From: Sphagnum compactum
Lineage: Eukaryota > Bryophyta > Sphagnopsida > Sphagnales
Length of the DNA stretch: 64,000 nt
NCBI GenBank assembly: GCA_965153455.1
Contig: OZ234493.1
Coordinates: forward strand, 28,138,213-28,202,212
Direction: 5' to 3'
Position 1 is the stretch's first letter; each line of letters opens with the position of its first letter. Under the pieces are notes generated by a model, which did not search any database, had not been told where the DNA came from, and was given only the letters and a program-made list of their open reading frames with translations. Positions 37,301 to 49,387 of this stretch are shown piece after piece. The position numbers and the translations under genes are program-made.

Positions 37301-37788
37301 CCAGTATGTATACCACATTCATTCTGTTATCAGTCTCAGTGTCGCAGAAATTGAACCTTAATTGAGGGAGCTAACTCATACAAACGCTTCGAAACTGGAC
37401 AAAAACTTCGAAGCTGAAATATTCATGGTTGAGAGAAGTATCCTAAGGTTTCTCTCAATCTTGCCCTGGAGCTTAAGAAGATAGTATAACTCAATTGAAG
37501 TGAGGAGAGGGCAGTTGCGATCAGAGCATGGTAGCCGACCTGGGCAGCAACAGCAGTGATCCAAGCATCGAACCAAGTACCGCCGTGCCATATGCTTGTC
37601 TTCAAAATCTGCTTCCATCCCAGAGAAGAGAAATTAAGTTTGGATTTCTGCGAAGCTGTACGAGTAACATCACCGATGGTACTAGCGGTGTAGTGTTCCT
37701 GTGGTTCGTGGGAGGTGAACTCGGTGGCGCAGAGATCTTGAACGTTTGTAACAGGCTCAACTTGCAGTGATGCAGCTTCCGCCGCCAT
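34385..37788 (-). CDS. AUX1/LAX-family (AAAP) permease, divergent, 8 exons
   Basis: A proton-coupled permease of the amino acid/auxin permease superfamily, closest to the AUX1/LAX auxin influx carriers at the plasma membrane. Exons, in transcript order: 37788-37540, 37290-37105, 36465-36353, 36123-35940, 35753-35656, 35464-35257, 35120-34863, 34585-34385. They give 498 aa, close to AUX1 (485). LAX hallmarks: SIWHGGTWFDAWITA, FPYTFSQVGYKYGILFQFVYG, VYYMNSNWNKRQW, VKHSGPDNMVQFFSG, VEIMEAMWKPKHYKY, SVYWAYGD, WFLALAIPFFGPINS and GFGLGGWASFTNFVQQIDSFG near the end. It is clearly less conserved than the canonical carriers. For example, SIWHGGTWFDAW replaces the usual WHGGSVYDAW form, and the loop after helix 2 lacks the usual VIQWFEVLDG text, reading HILQYHEVIGGLVGKW instead. 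Auxin transport is therefore an inference, not established. Confidence 0.87.
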
Positions 37789-38954
37789 TTTTTCCGCAGC
37801 CACTAAAGGAAGAAACCGCCCTCAAATCACTGGAAATTCTCCTCTCTTTCTTCCAAATGCCTTCTAGAAATCAAATCAGAAGACAGGAGCAAAGATCGAA
37901 TTAGTGAACAATCGGACGAGAAAAGAAGTTGTTTGATCTCATCGTGACGCGAAAACAATACTCGTCATAATATGATAAAGCATTGCATTTACCGACCGCA
38001 GAGAAGAATGTGAGCTCACAACGTCTTCAGGCTGTCTGAACATACTGTTTCCGTATCGCTCCTTTTGACAGGCAACTAAAAAGCTATTCTTTTTGGCAAG
38101 CTCCCATGACCACTACACAGCTGTCTTCAACAATGCACTTTAGCTCCTTGCTTGTCCTCTCTCTCTAGATCTCTCTCTAGCCATTTCTTATGTCGATCGG
38201 CGTCGTTTCCCCGTTTTCTCCTCTCTATCAGTTTACGTACTTACAACCAAGTCTCGTCACTGCAGCGAGGTCTGAAATTTTGGTGAGTAAGAATCCGATG
38301 AGAACAGAGGAGAAAACTGATTAAACCACGGAGGAACAGATAACATCGAACTTTTTTTTCTCAATAGAATCGGTGATGAATGAGTTAATGGAAGAACAAT
38401 ACCCAGTACAGCAATGACTGATGTACTTATGACGAGTGTGGCACCAAGTCAACACTCGTATACGCAAAGTCAGGTATGACACTATGACACTAGTGGTATG
38501 CAGCAGGTGGTGGAAGAAACTTCAGTGAGGATGAACGAAGATTATATTCCAGCATTCAGAAACAATCTTCGTTACAACCCGACAAAGCAAGTTGATGATT
38601 ATTGATGATTAATCAAGTTGCTGGAATTTGTATCAATAATGCAGTACACACAGCATGTCATGGGCATTTGTGCGTTGCCAAAACGTAAATGCAAGAAGTG
38701 TAACTCAACGATGATGATACAAGCAGGCCAGAGTGAACCAGCAGCCACCAATGCACCAGTTGGCCGTTCTGTCCACTGGATGGGTTGCGTTTTTTCATTC
38801 GGCACCGGATGGGGTTCATACAGTCCATTTCTTTTTGCTGCTGACAACTGTACCCCTTTTTTTTTTTTTGGTTCTTGGCCGTTTTTTCTGGACCTGACCT
38901 CACACATAGCTACTCTGCTCACTTTCCTACCCTCATGAGTATTGCACCAACCTT

Positions 38955-39240
38955 GGTACCTTAATTATTATCCCTTACTGACACAGCTACCCTAATAACT
39001 AGTTATCCTACTGACCTAGCTACTTATACTAACCACCTACCCTACTAACCTAGCTACCCTATTAATTACATACCCTACTAACTTAACCATTGTACTAAGT
39101 ACTTACCCTATTGACCTACCTACCCTACATACACAACCACCCTATTGACATAAGTATTTTACAAACCTAGTCACCTTGAGAAGGTAACTTTTTTTTTATG
39201 TACTAACTTGTTTATCTACCTATCTATCTATCTATCTATG
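38955..39240. repeat. Degenerate CTACC-type low-complexity tract
   Basis: Short words such as ACCTAGCTACCCTA and ACTAACCTA recur about every 20 bases on the + strand and end in a (CTAT)n microsatellite near 39220. A smaller relative lies at about 9500-9565. Confidence 0.65.
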
Positions 39241-40267
39241 TTTTTTACATAGCCAAATATTTAATTAATTATCTATTCACTTTTTCCACCCCTACCCCCC
39301 CTTCTCAATCCTACCTATCATTTTATTAAGATTCGACTATATGTAAGTATTACAAACAATTTATAGTGAAAACAATGCCATAATTGCATCCATTTTGGTT
39401 TAGTTAATGCATATTTTACTAAATTTTGTTTACCTAATTTATTATTGAATGGACATTACAACACATATTTTCATGTAATTATTATAAGTATGTACTATTG
39501 GATTATGGTTTAGGTTTAGGGTTGAGACGCATAAATTAATTAATAAAATTTTCACAAATGTATAGTAATTAATCTAAAGTAGGTTAAATTTGGGGGGAAA
39601 TTTTTAGGGTTTACACATATGTGAAGTAATACAATTGCATTTCATATCTTTTTCAAAAAGAGTGGAAAAATTAGGTTGGAAAGATCACACAAAGGTAAAA
39701 GACATATCTACTTTTTTGGTCTTGTACGAAATTTATTTGATTATTTTTAAGGATTAACGTATTTTCTTTCAGTTAATAAATATTTATAGTTTAAAACCTT
39801 TGAATTTTGGTTTCTAATTTTTTTCCTATGTTCTTTTAAATTTTTTTATTTTGCATTATATAATTTGTATAGTTTGTATAGTTTTTTGGGTTTAGGGCAT
39901 ACATCACTAATATTTTTTTTTGTTAGGGTTTGTATAGTTAGGGTTGTAACAAGGCTTATGGCAAAATATCATTTGGATTTGTAGGGTTATGTTTTATGAT
40001 TTAGTGTATAGGAATTTGGTTCATATATTTCAGAATTAAATAAATGCTTCAATTACTAATCAAGATTGTTGCCATTGGCACTAAATTTTTTGTTTTAGAA
40101 TCAATTTTGTATGGAAGAAACCATAGCCCAAATTCTTTGAACATCATGGATCCAACACACACATGAAGTCTAATATGGCACAAAGGTTATTATTGTTTCC
40201 AAGTAATAAGCACAAAAAATGTGAAATGCAAAAACACAAGGATAATGAGAATATTAGTGTTAAATGC

Positions 40268-40440
40268 AGGTGTTGTAACTAGGCCCCAAAATCCCAATTG
40301 GTAAAAGTAAGTACAAGTGCAAGTATTGCAATTATGCCCAAAAATTCCAGTTGGTAAAGGTAAGTACAGGTGTAGGTATTACAATGAAACCCCAAAATTC
40401 TAATTGGTAGAGGTAAGTATAAGTCTGGGTATTACAAGTT
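40268..40440. repeat. Tandem repeat, about 54-bp unit, three copies
   Basis: The core AATTGGTAAAAGTAAGTACA recurs in diverged form at about 40295, 40349 and 40402. Each copy is preceded by CCCCAAAATTCC-like text and followed by a GTATTACAA-like end. Spacing is 53-54 bp. Confidence 0.8.
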
Positions 40441-40539
40441 GAAATGAAAAAACAAGCCTAAATGCAATACCCACGTTTCAAAAAAACCCATCTAAATGGT
40501 TTGGATACCCTTAAATGAAGACCTAGCCCTAAACACATT

Positions 40540-41010
40540 ATGCACATGTAAAGTCACTTTGAAATAACCCAACCTTAAATGCAATACCTGTAATTTGGGT
40601 CACTCTGAAAGTACGCATGTAGGGTTTAAGCCTTTCTTCAAATGAAGATCCTACCCTAAATGCAATACTTGCATTTTGGGTCACTCCGAAAGTACGCATG
40701 TGGGATTTAAGCCTCTTTATATGAAGATCCTACCCTAAATGCAATTCCTGCATTTTGGGTCATTCCGAAAGTACGCATGTGGGGTTTAAGCCTCTCTATA
40801 TATGAAGATCCTACCCTAAGTGCAATATTTGCATTTTGGGTCATTTCGAAAGTACGCATGTGAGGTTTAAGCTTATTTATATGAAGATCCTACCCTAAAT
40901 GCAATACCTGCATTTTGGGTCACTCTGAAAGTACGCATGTGAGGTTTAAGCCTCTTTATATGAAGATCCTATCTTAAATGCAATACCTACATTTTGGGTC
41001 ATTCTAAAAC
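40540..41010. repeat. Tandem repeat, about 80-bp unit, at least five copies
   Basis: The core GAAAGTACGCATGTGGGGTT recurs with variants at about 40608, 40688, 40768, 40848 and 40928. Spacing alternates between 79 and 81 bp. Each copy carries CCTACCCTAAATGCAATACC, then TGCATTTTGGGTCACTC, before the core. Partial units flank the array. It behaves like a short satellite. Confidence 0.9.
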
Positions 41011-41838
41011 ATTAGTTAATTTCAAAATCATATGCTAACAAAGGTGTGTATAGAGGTTGGGGTTGTTGATTAGGAGTTCCATGATTCTTACTTTGTTTCA
41101 TGAATTTGAAAAGAGGTTGTATTGTTTGTGGAACAAATAATACAATGACAATTGTGATCAAGCTTATCTTGGTGTAGGAATTTTTCATGAAAAAGCTGAA
41201 CTTGCAATCTATAACATGGAATAATTATCTTAAATAGTGATTTCAATAACTTATTAAAAATTTGTCATATAATTAAATAATTAATAGACCATTATTTCAG
41301 ATAATTTAAATGATTAATTATCAAGAATTAGATAATCATTTATTTATTTAAAATAATTAACTAATCATTTGGCCTAACTTTATTTACTTGGATAATAAAA
41401 AGTTGGATCTAAACATCAGATAGATTAATTTGATATTTGATTGATTAACTTAAGTATATTTTTGTAGCCTTATTGTGTTCCATGTTGTGATATTATATGA
41501 CACATAAACTATTATCTAGGTATGGTTGTTTTGCATTGAAGAAACATAAACATCCCCTTTTCATGCTTGACCTCTTTGACCTTCTTGATGTTTGTGGAGG
41601 AAAAATCAAAGTTTCAACAACCTTTTTTTTTCTTTTTTCTCCTTTCATTTCTTTATGGTGGATTGTAATAGAAGTTTTAAGTCATCATGTATGGTAAGAG
41701 TGTTGTCTAATGGACTGTATGCACAATCAAAATCTGCATGATTGTTGGCATTAAAAAAAATTCAGTTACAACATTACTTTGGAAACTGGACATAACAATG
41801 GTGGAACATGACATTGATAATGGAGTTGATGGTACCTA

Positions 41839-42513
41839 AGGACAAGGCTATCACTATCGGCTCTTGGAACACTCAAAGATCCCGGCTTGCTTTTTCTCAC
41901 TATCTCTTTAGTGAATTCACATGGGAATTCTGGTCTTGATTACTTGCCCTCCACAAAATCCATCAAGCATTCCCAAGGAATAATAGCAACCTGGGTTTCA
42001 TCCACCACTCCTTTGCCTACTGTTCTATATGGAGTCCACACAATATTTGTCTTGTCAAACAATCCTTCATGAGGTACTTGCATTTTGCTCCTAACTTCTG
42101 AATTGCAGTAATTTCTGCTCTTGGAGTAGACTTGGGGAAACTTGCAAGAAGGTTGACCACAAACCCATTACCTGCCTCCATTGCATGAAAAGAGTTTGTT
42201 TTCTGCTAGCAATGGAAGGAAAAATTATGAGTGAGAACTGACCTGCCTAGTAAACCAGCCGCTGTTCCTGTTCTGCTACTGAACAACTTACACCAATCAA
42301 CTTTTCTTCAATGTTTCCTAAATCTTGAAGAAACAATGCCAATCTCCAACTTGAAAGACGATGATGCCAATGTTCTTTCCAAGTTTGTTTGAGGTTCTTC
42401 ATGCAATCTGAACACCACACCAAGTCTAGATCTCTAAACTTACCTGACTCATACACATAGGAATCTGAAATCCCATTCCAAAACATCGGTAGATTTTGTG
42501 TACATGTTCGCAA
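41839..42513 (-). pseudogene. Possible gene remnant or unrecognised gene, minus strand
   Basis: The minus strand reads as coding-like text in several blocks. The first is NLPMFWNGISDSYVYES, followed by a good donor (G|GTAAGT, about 42440). The next starts at an ATG at 42181 with MEAGNGFVVNLLASFPKS. The last, in a shifted frame, is FDKTNIVWTPYRTVGKGVVD, then IPWECLMDFVEGK, a TAA, then SRPEFPCEFTKEIVRKSKPG in the same frame. I do not recognise the family. The frame change and the TAA suggest a decayed gene, but missed introns could also explain them. The neighbouring stretch 42600-44928 holds nothing recognisable. Confidence 0.35.
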
Positions 42514-44928
42514 TATGTCCTGCAGCCACGTCCTGCTGAAATGTCTTCAGATCCTTTTTCACGGGGAGAGCACGGCAAAGAGCAAATGGTGATGGAAGAA
42601 AAAACAGCAAACGGCTATGGAGAAAAACTGTGCTAGGAAGAAAAGACAACGATCCTTAACTGCAGGAATTCAACCGGGTTTGGGAAGCCTGGACCCGGAG
42701 AATTTTTGCTGATTGAGGCGACGAGTCCACTGCTAGTGAGTTGGACGGGCCCTACTTATTGACACCCGCATAGTTCGTATGGGGGTGTATAACGTCCTCC
42801 GTTTCGCAATGTACAGCCAAGAAGAAAGAAAATTGGGACTCCAATGTAGGCAAGAGCCAAGAAAATTCAAGTAACAATAAGGATAGCCTATAATTTGCTG
42901 CAAATCTCCAAAATCTCATGATAGTGGTTGTTCTAAACAGATGACAGACAGCTATCATGGTTTGAAACCACTGTAGTAATTCCAAAGAGACAATGGCCAA
43001 TTACTCTGGCCAATGAAAACACGCTTTGGATTGCAAATGTTGGGGATTTTGAACTAATGGGTCCTGTAGATGGAAAATGGAAATATGAATGATCACAAAT
43101 TCATTGTATTTTCCTGTTACCCCCCAAACTCAGGGATTCTGAAATCCCAAGGGAAAGGTTTTGGTCTACCCTGGCATTTAAGGGTTAATAACAATCTGAA
43201 TTCAATTGCACAAGACTAGTAATAAGGGTTTGAATACCACTTACTCTAGTAGCTATGATTTAACCATCTATGCAAATGCAAGGTCTGATCAGAGGCATCA
43301 AGGACAAGGAATTGTGTGATTTGGATCAAGGCTGTCATACTACAATTCCATGCAAATTTGGCAATTTCTTGGGAAGAAAATTGAGAAAGAACATGAAGTT
43401 TATAAATGTGAATGATTTATAAGTTTGGCATTGCAAACATGGTTACATGAGCAATGGCATGATAATGAAACAGTGAAACTATGAAGGTGGTTGAAGGTTT
43501 GAAAATCTCATGGAATGCAGCTAAAAGAATTTCTTTTTGGTGAAGGTTATGTTCATGGAAAGTTGCATTATCTACCTTCCTGAGGTCAAGACAAATGTGG
43601 AAAAGCAAACAAGTCTAAATATTTTTCCATGTTGACATTTGTGGTTAGAGAAGTGTGAACTCTCCTGGGAAAATACTATTCAAGTATGATTAAAGTAGGT
43701 ACTGTTCCATTTATTATATATAGAGAAATCCTGGTGGCACCAACATGTTCTGAGAAATTTAAACACTACAAATGATAATGTATATCAATTTCTACCATTA
43801 AAGATATCTCAAAATAGTAGAAAATTACAATTATATGATTTTGAAAACTAGTGCAGTCAAACAATGTACCTTGATGCGAAGAACTATCATTTCATAAGAG
43901 AGCAACTTAGAAACAGAGGTGAATTACATGAGTGCTAAATGTTAGCTTGCAGATTTTCTTCTTACCAATGCTCATTTGACAATTTTGCATGGTTTCAAAA
44001 GATTGAGCACCATAGCAACTACCCAGAGATTAGTCTTAGTGGGAGTATAATAGTGAATGACTTGATTGTTAGCAATCTGTGCTGGTTCTACACTTTTTTG
44101 ATAGAAGACATATCTTTGTTGTCACCACATACAAATCCCCAAACCCTTTGGCATAACATAATAGAAGCAAGGGTGGCGGTAGAAACCACCTAAACCATCT
44201 CTATGGTAAAATGCTCAAACACCAACCAACCTGCACCAATGTTTTTCATGAGTTACAACTCTTACCAGGTTTACATTGAAGTTTGGACAAAAATACAATT
44301 ATTTGAGTGCATAAGCAAATCACTTGCAGATGCACAGAATTGGATTTCTCCACATCCCAGATTCATAACTTGGCAGATCTACATAATTGACACAACATTA
44401 GCTGAATCTTGATTTCCTCACAAGTATTCACAGAATCAACAATTGTGTTATACCGATCCAGTATGGTACCCAGAAAGCTGTAATACTGTTCACCAAATGC
44501 ACAAATGTTCACCCATTCTACAGGTTCATGTTAACTAAAGCTTGCAATACTACTGTGCATGAAGGTCTCCTGTCGAATACTAAACCACACTGGACAGAAG
44601 AGCATATTGGTTTGATAATGAATTGATAGGGTAATGAATAGAGACTGGCATCTGATGTCACCTCCTGACACTTTCTGTACTTGTTGACAAAGGAACAGCT
44701 CTTTGTCTCTGTCTCTGACAAAACAAACAAACTTCAAGGAATCAGGAAGAACAATTGAAGGTCTAGCTGGCCTGTAGCCCAACAGTTATATGCATTTCAT
44801 TACCCATACATACCATGACTTCAGAATGCTATGATCAAATCATTATGTACAGCAGTACTTTGATAGTTTTCTTCACACTTTTCCAAACCTCTTTTTGGGT
44901 AATCCTTGTGACTTTGCTTGGAAATTCA
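42514..44928. other. Intergenic, no gene recognised
   Basis: AT-rich DNA with scattered short ORFs on both strands, none resembling a family or joining into an exon chain. The 3' UTR of the aldo/keto reductase lies just below 44929. Confidence 0.5.
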
Positions 44929-47900
44929 TTAGGGTGTGGGGTTGGGGAAGTGTTCATGAACTGCATCTATTTCTGCCAATATTTCGTCACCAATGTCAAC
45001 ACCAGTTGCCTTGATTATCTCCTGCAGTTGCCATGTCTTTGTTGCACCAATGACCACACTTGCAACAAGTGGCCTCCTGAGCACAAAACCTGCACCCACT
45101 GTCGTAAGTGCATCATTCAACAAAACAACGATCTTCTCCTAGAACCAATATGATAAGTTGGTACAACCACAGCATATTGGACTCAAAACCCTTGGTCCCA
45201 CAAAATGATTGCACAAACCATGATGAGAAAGTCACTTACCAATTGCCAGAGCTACGGGGCTTATCCCATGCCGCTGTGCAATCTCCATATATGCCTGTGA
45301 TGTCATTACCAAAACAAAATATTTTATATAATGTATTCTCTTCATGTGTGGCTTTGCAACTAAAGAGTTAACACAAAAAAAGGCTACATACTTCTTTATC
45401 TGATATAAGTAAAAGGGGTGAGACAATACAGAGATGGCTGGTATGACGTTTGGCTTTGATAATGAGTATCGACACTCTGCCTCAGCATAACACCCTGCCA
45501 CCAAGACAAACAGAAACCTCAAAATTCTGAGCCACACAGCAACCGTGACTAATGAACAAGTGCCCCAACATTGATTGGTAGCACTCCTTGGACATTGTGA
45601 CACCTCTTTGTAGAGATTGTGTGGAAAGGGGAGAAACACCAGAGTTGTACCTCGATAGAGGTTGAGACGAGCATCAGGTGGTCCACCATCAGGGGTGAGA
45701 TATTTGCCAGATAGAAGCCCCATTGCCAGAGGACTGTATGCCAGCAAGCTCACTCTGTTTGAATCAACAACCAGACAAACACTGGCGTTGAACATAGAAT
45801 TTAACTTGGAGCCTGTCCTGTGATCAGTGGGATTGACAGCTGTGTTCTCCTAATTTAGTCTAATTCTTGGTAACACATGCAAAACTTTGCTTTACTACCA
45901 TCAGACAGTAGAATGGGCAATAGAAAACAAGACTCCATAAAAGGGCCTCACAAGTGTTGAGATTTCATCATTTGATACACAAAATTTTGTCTCCAAATAT
46001 GCACAATGCAGAGTATTCAAACCTGTGATGGTGGCAACATTCGGCAAGCGTAGTGTCAAAAGTGCGGCACAGCAGATTATAGGCATTCTGTTCCAAGGAT
46101 CCAAAAATGTTTATAGGTCAAAGAAAAATTGATTATGCAGGAAAATCAAGAGATGTCATGCTGTAAGGAGTTGTGAACTATCCTAAACAGATCTGGAGTT
46201 CCCAAAATTCTATGGATCTATGAACACTCATGAGAACATGAATGGAATGGTATCAACCCTTCACATGAATAACACAAACCTGACCTTCACAGGAGTCAAG
46301 ACCAAGGAAAGGGGACTCTCTTAGAAAGGAAAATAGTCAATCTCAACAGTTGTGCCCTAAAAAGCACTCTTGTTCAAGTTCCAGTTTTGAGCAGTCTCTA
46401 CATCTCTATCATAGACTCCATGAAGAGTCTGACTCATGTCAGAGAAAAAGTATGTCAAAAAATTGACCTGAATAGAGACAATTTGAGGCAGTTGCTTATC
46501 ATACTTGGCAAGACGACAAAACTCCATTATGCCAAATGCTGTCTCATTGCTCACACCCACATGCCTGATCTACAACACCATGGCTTAAAAACAATCAGCA
46601 ACATGATGATTAGACTCAAAATTGTGAATTCCAAAATAGACATAAAACAATACAACTTTGTGTACAAGCAGATAGAAAACATCAAAACTGTATAAAATGA
46701 TACCATGACTACATGGTTGTAAACCTGGCAACCAGTTGTGCTGCAAAAGAGCATAGGGTGCAAAAAGAAGAGCAACCTTGCCTGCATCTATAGCAGCAGC
46801 AAGAACTTGAAGTTGCTCCTCAATTGGGACAGATTTGTAGCTGCTAGAAGGATTGTAATCAACGTCCCCAAACATTGGTACATATCTTCCATGAACAATC
46901 CCCAACAGCCACCAAATAAGCTTCCAGTAAAACTGAGTAGGGTTTTGAAAGATGCAATGCAATCTTTTTGAATAAAGAAGGGTGGATAATCTTCAAAACA
47001 AACATCAGCAGAGGCAAACCTGTCAGGCCAATGCAGCTGGTATATATCAATGTAGTCAGTACCCAACCGCTTTAAGCTGCAGTGATAGAAACAATCAATT
47101 TGAGAATTGGTGAGAATGGCACACAATTGAAATAGAATAGAAAACACCACAGCATTGGACATCCAAAACAATGTTTGAAAATTGGTTTTAACTAAAAGGG
47201 AATGTTCTCTCATGAGGAAAGCAATGCTAGAAATGAGTCAATATTCTATATCCTGGTATGACCTGCTGTCAAGGGCATCTCGAATGTTCCAAGCATCTAA
47301 CGACGGTGGTCCCCCACGTATCCAAGTCATTTGCCCTGATGGTCCAGTAACCTATACAATGGCAGCATCAGGTTAACTGGTAGTAATTCTTTGTGGAGAG
47401 ATTTTTAACACCTACAAGTGAACCCAGGAAAGTCTTTGAGAAATGGCTAAAGAATACCACAGTTGCCATCTTTAATCTAAAACATCCAGGCATCATCATG
47501 GTTTCAACATCAAACTAGACCTTTGCTTCAATAGTATATCTCTCCTAAGAATTGAGAAATCTTCATTCTCATGATTAAGAAACAGCGAAGCAAGGTTAAC
47601 ACTTCTTCAACAAGCCACAGAGAATTCCAAAGAAGGAAGGACAAGACAGAGAACAAAGGACCAAGAAACAAAAACCAAAAAAGAACAAAAATAATAAAAG
47701 ATGAAAGCAGTCCCACACCTGTTCAGGGACCATCAACAGTAGCATGTATGATAGTGACTTCTCTATCACAACTTACCCACTGACTTTATCAGCTCCCTAC
47801 AGTGGGTAAAGGCCAGTGAAAACACTAAACCTGCATACCAAGTTTCTGCTGCAAATCTGGAAGCAACAGGAAGACTCAGCCATGCTACTGGCTAGCAACA

Positions 47901-49387
47901 AACAACAACACAAGGAGATAACAAAAAACAGAAAGACACAACAGAATAGACAAAACACATAGAAAAGGACAGCAGGGAAGAACAAAGATCAAGTGGGCTT
48001 ACAAGAAGCTCCTCACTTACAAGACTATACAGAATAATTCAGAAAACTCCAAATGCTGAAATTCCAAAAAGGAATTTTTCTTTATTGAGCAACCCTCTAG
48101 TCCTCTTTAACAGAATCTTTAGAGGGTAGCCTTTATTCTTCAGAAGGACAATAAGACTGATCATCTGAGACACAACAACTCTTTACAACTACGAAGCCTC
48201 AAAAACCTGTAAAATTGACTATTGATAACTCCCAACTTAGCAGTAATTGAGATACTGGAATGAACATGAGGCTTATAATCATTTCAATATCTGCATACTC
48301 TGGTTGAGAATGTTTGTCAAAGAAATCACAGGATAAACCTTGAGGACTTTGTTTCACAGCTAGATCCAAGAAGCTACAAGAGAAGCCTTTAGCACAATTC
48401 AACTCACTGAAGCTGCAACAAGTCTAACTTTGCAGGCCATGGATCATCTCCTGTTGCAACAAAAAGGGATAAAAAATACATTAACATTCTAACCTTCAGT
48501 GACATCAGTTTCTGCTTCAAAATATGTCACATGCATACCTAAAGAAAGAAAATTTCTGCTATCAACTAGAAGTGGTACCTTGGTGGCCAGCACAACATGG
48601 TCACGAGAATACTTTGATTGCTTCAGCCATCGCCCCACATACTCTTCAGTCCTTCCTTGTGTCTCTGCCCGCTGTGGTACAGGATACCTGCACAGCACAC
48701 CCCATTGCTTCTTGATTAAGCTCAAAACCAACACTAATGGCTCAACAGTTAGTGAAGAGGAAAACTGTTAAGCCTCCAGCTAAGATCTGGAGTGCAAGGA
48801 ACAGTAGATTTATGGAAACCTTTCTACATCATATGAATCTCCAATCCCCCATGAGGATGGAAAATTGAGGAAATACCCATAGAACATGTGCTGTCATTGC
48901 TTTGGTTATGAATTGAGATCGCAGGACACAAGAATCTGAACAATGTAGATAGCAAGCTCGCAAAATTTCTTCGAAATATATACCAAAGAATACCATCTGG
49001 TTTTGAGAAACGGCCACTTTAAACGTCTTCATCTTTTGTATTTGGAGGAACAGAACCTCAGAGCGAACGTAGTTCACTTACATTTCGGCAGTGTCGAAGA
49101 AGTTAATCCCTGTCTCGGTGGCCATGTTCAGCTGGTCGCAGGCATCCTCAAACGTGTTCTGCTCCCCGTACGTCATTGTTCCTGCGGAAAATTAAGAAGA
49201 TAACAGTCATGCAAACATGTAGTGCGCCCTTCGCAACAAGGGCTATTCTTCACAGCACGAGGCGCTCGCAATGTGTAACGAAGACAAATTAGGAGAAACG
49301 AAGACGGAGGAAATGTACAAACTACAGACCGAGGCAGAGTCTGGAGACTTGCAAACCAGGTGCTAGCGCGACACACGGCATGGCCAT
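44929..49387 (-). CDS. Aldo/keto reductase, plant At1g04420-like, 12 exons
   Basis: An NAD(P)H-dependent oxidoreductase with a TIM-barrel fold, related to Arabidopsis At1g04420 and bacterial Tas-type enzymes. The substrate is unknown. Exons, in transcript order: 49387-49330, 49181-49082, 48687-48579, 47351-47263, 47076-47020, 46885-46777, 46569-46468, 46087-46023, 45754-45651, 45494-45430, 45294-45240, 45089-44929. All phases close, giving 357 aa. The catalytic tetrad is visible: Asp49 and Tyr54 in FFDTAEMYPVP, Lys89 in VVLATK and His134 in IYQLHWPDRY. Family text includes LCLGTMTYGEQNTF, RHVGVSNETAFGIMEF, LLAYSPLAMGLLSGKYL and, in the cofactor-binding tail, SVVIGATKTWQLQEI. The barrel starts about 14 residues after the Met. 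No plastid transit peptide is present, unlike the Arabidopsis protein, and an in-frame stop upstream of the ATG excludes a simple extension. Confidence 0.93.

Larger units (their letters stand above)
37789..41829. other. Upstream region of the LAX-type gene, then AT-rich repeat DNA
   Basis: 37789-38300 holds the promoter and 5' UTR, with a CT-rich tract near 38155-38180. From about 38940 the sequence becomes low-complexity. First comes a degenerate ACCTACCTACC/CTACCCTATT field (38955-39240), then very AT-rich DNA, then two tandem arrays listed separately. No gene was recognised. Confidence 0.6.

Noticed and set aside
40540-41010. CRISPR-like array
   Set aside because: It is a contiguous tandem repeat with no unique spacers, in a eukaryotic genome.
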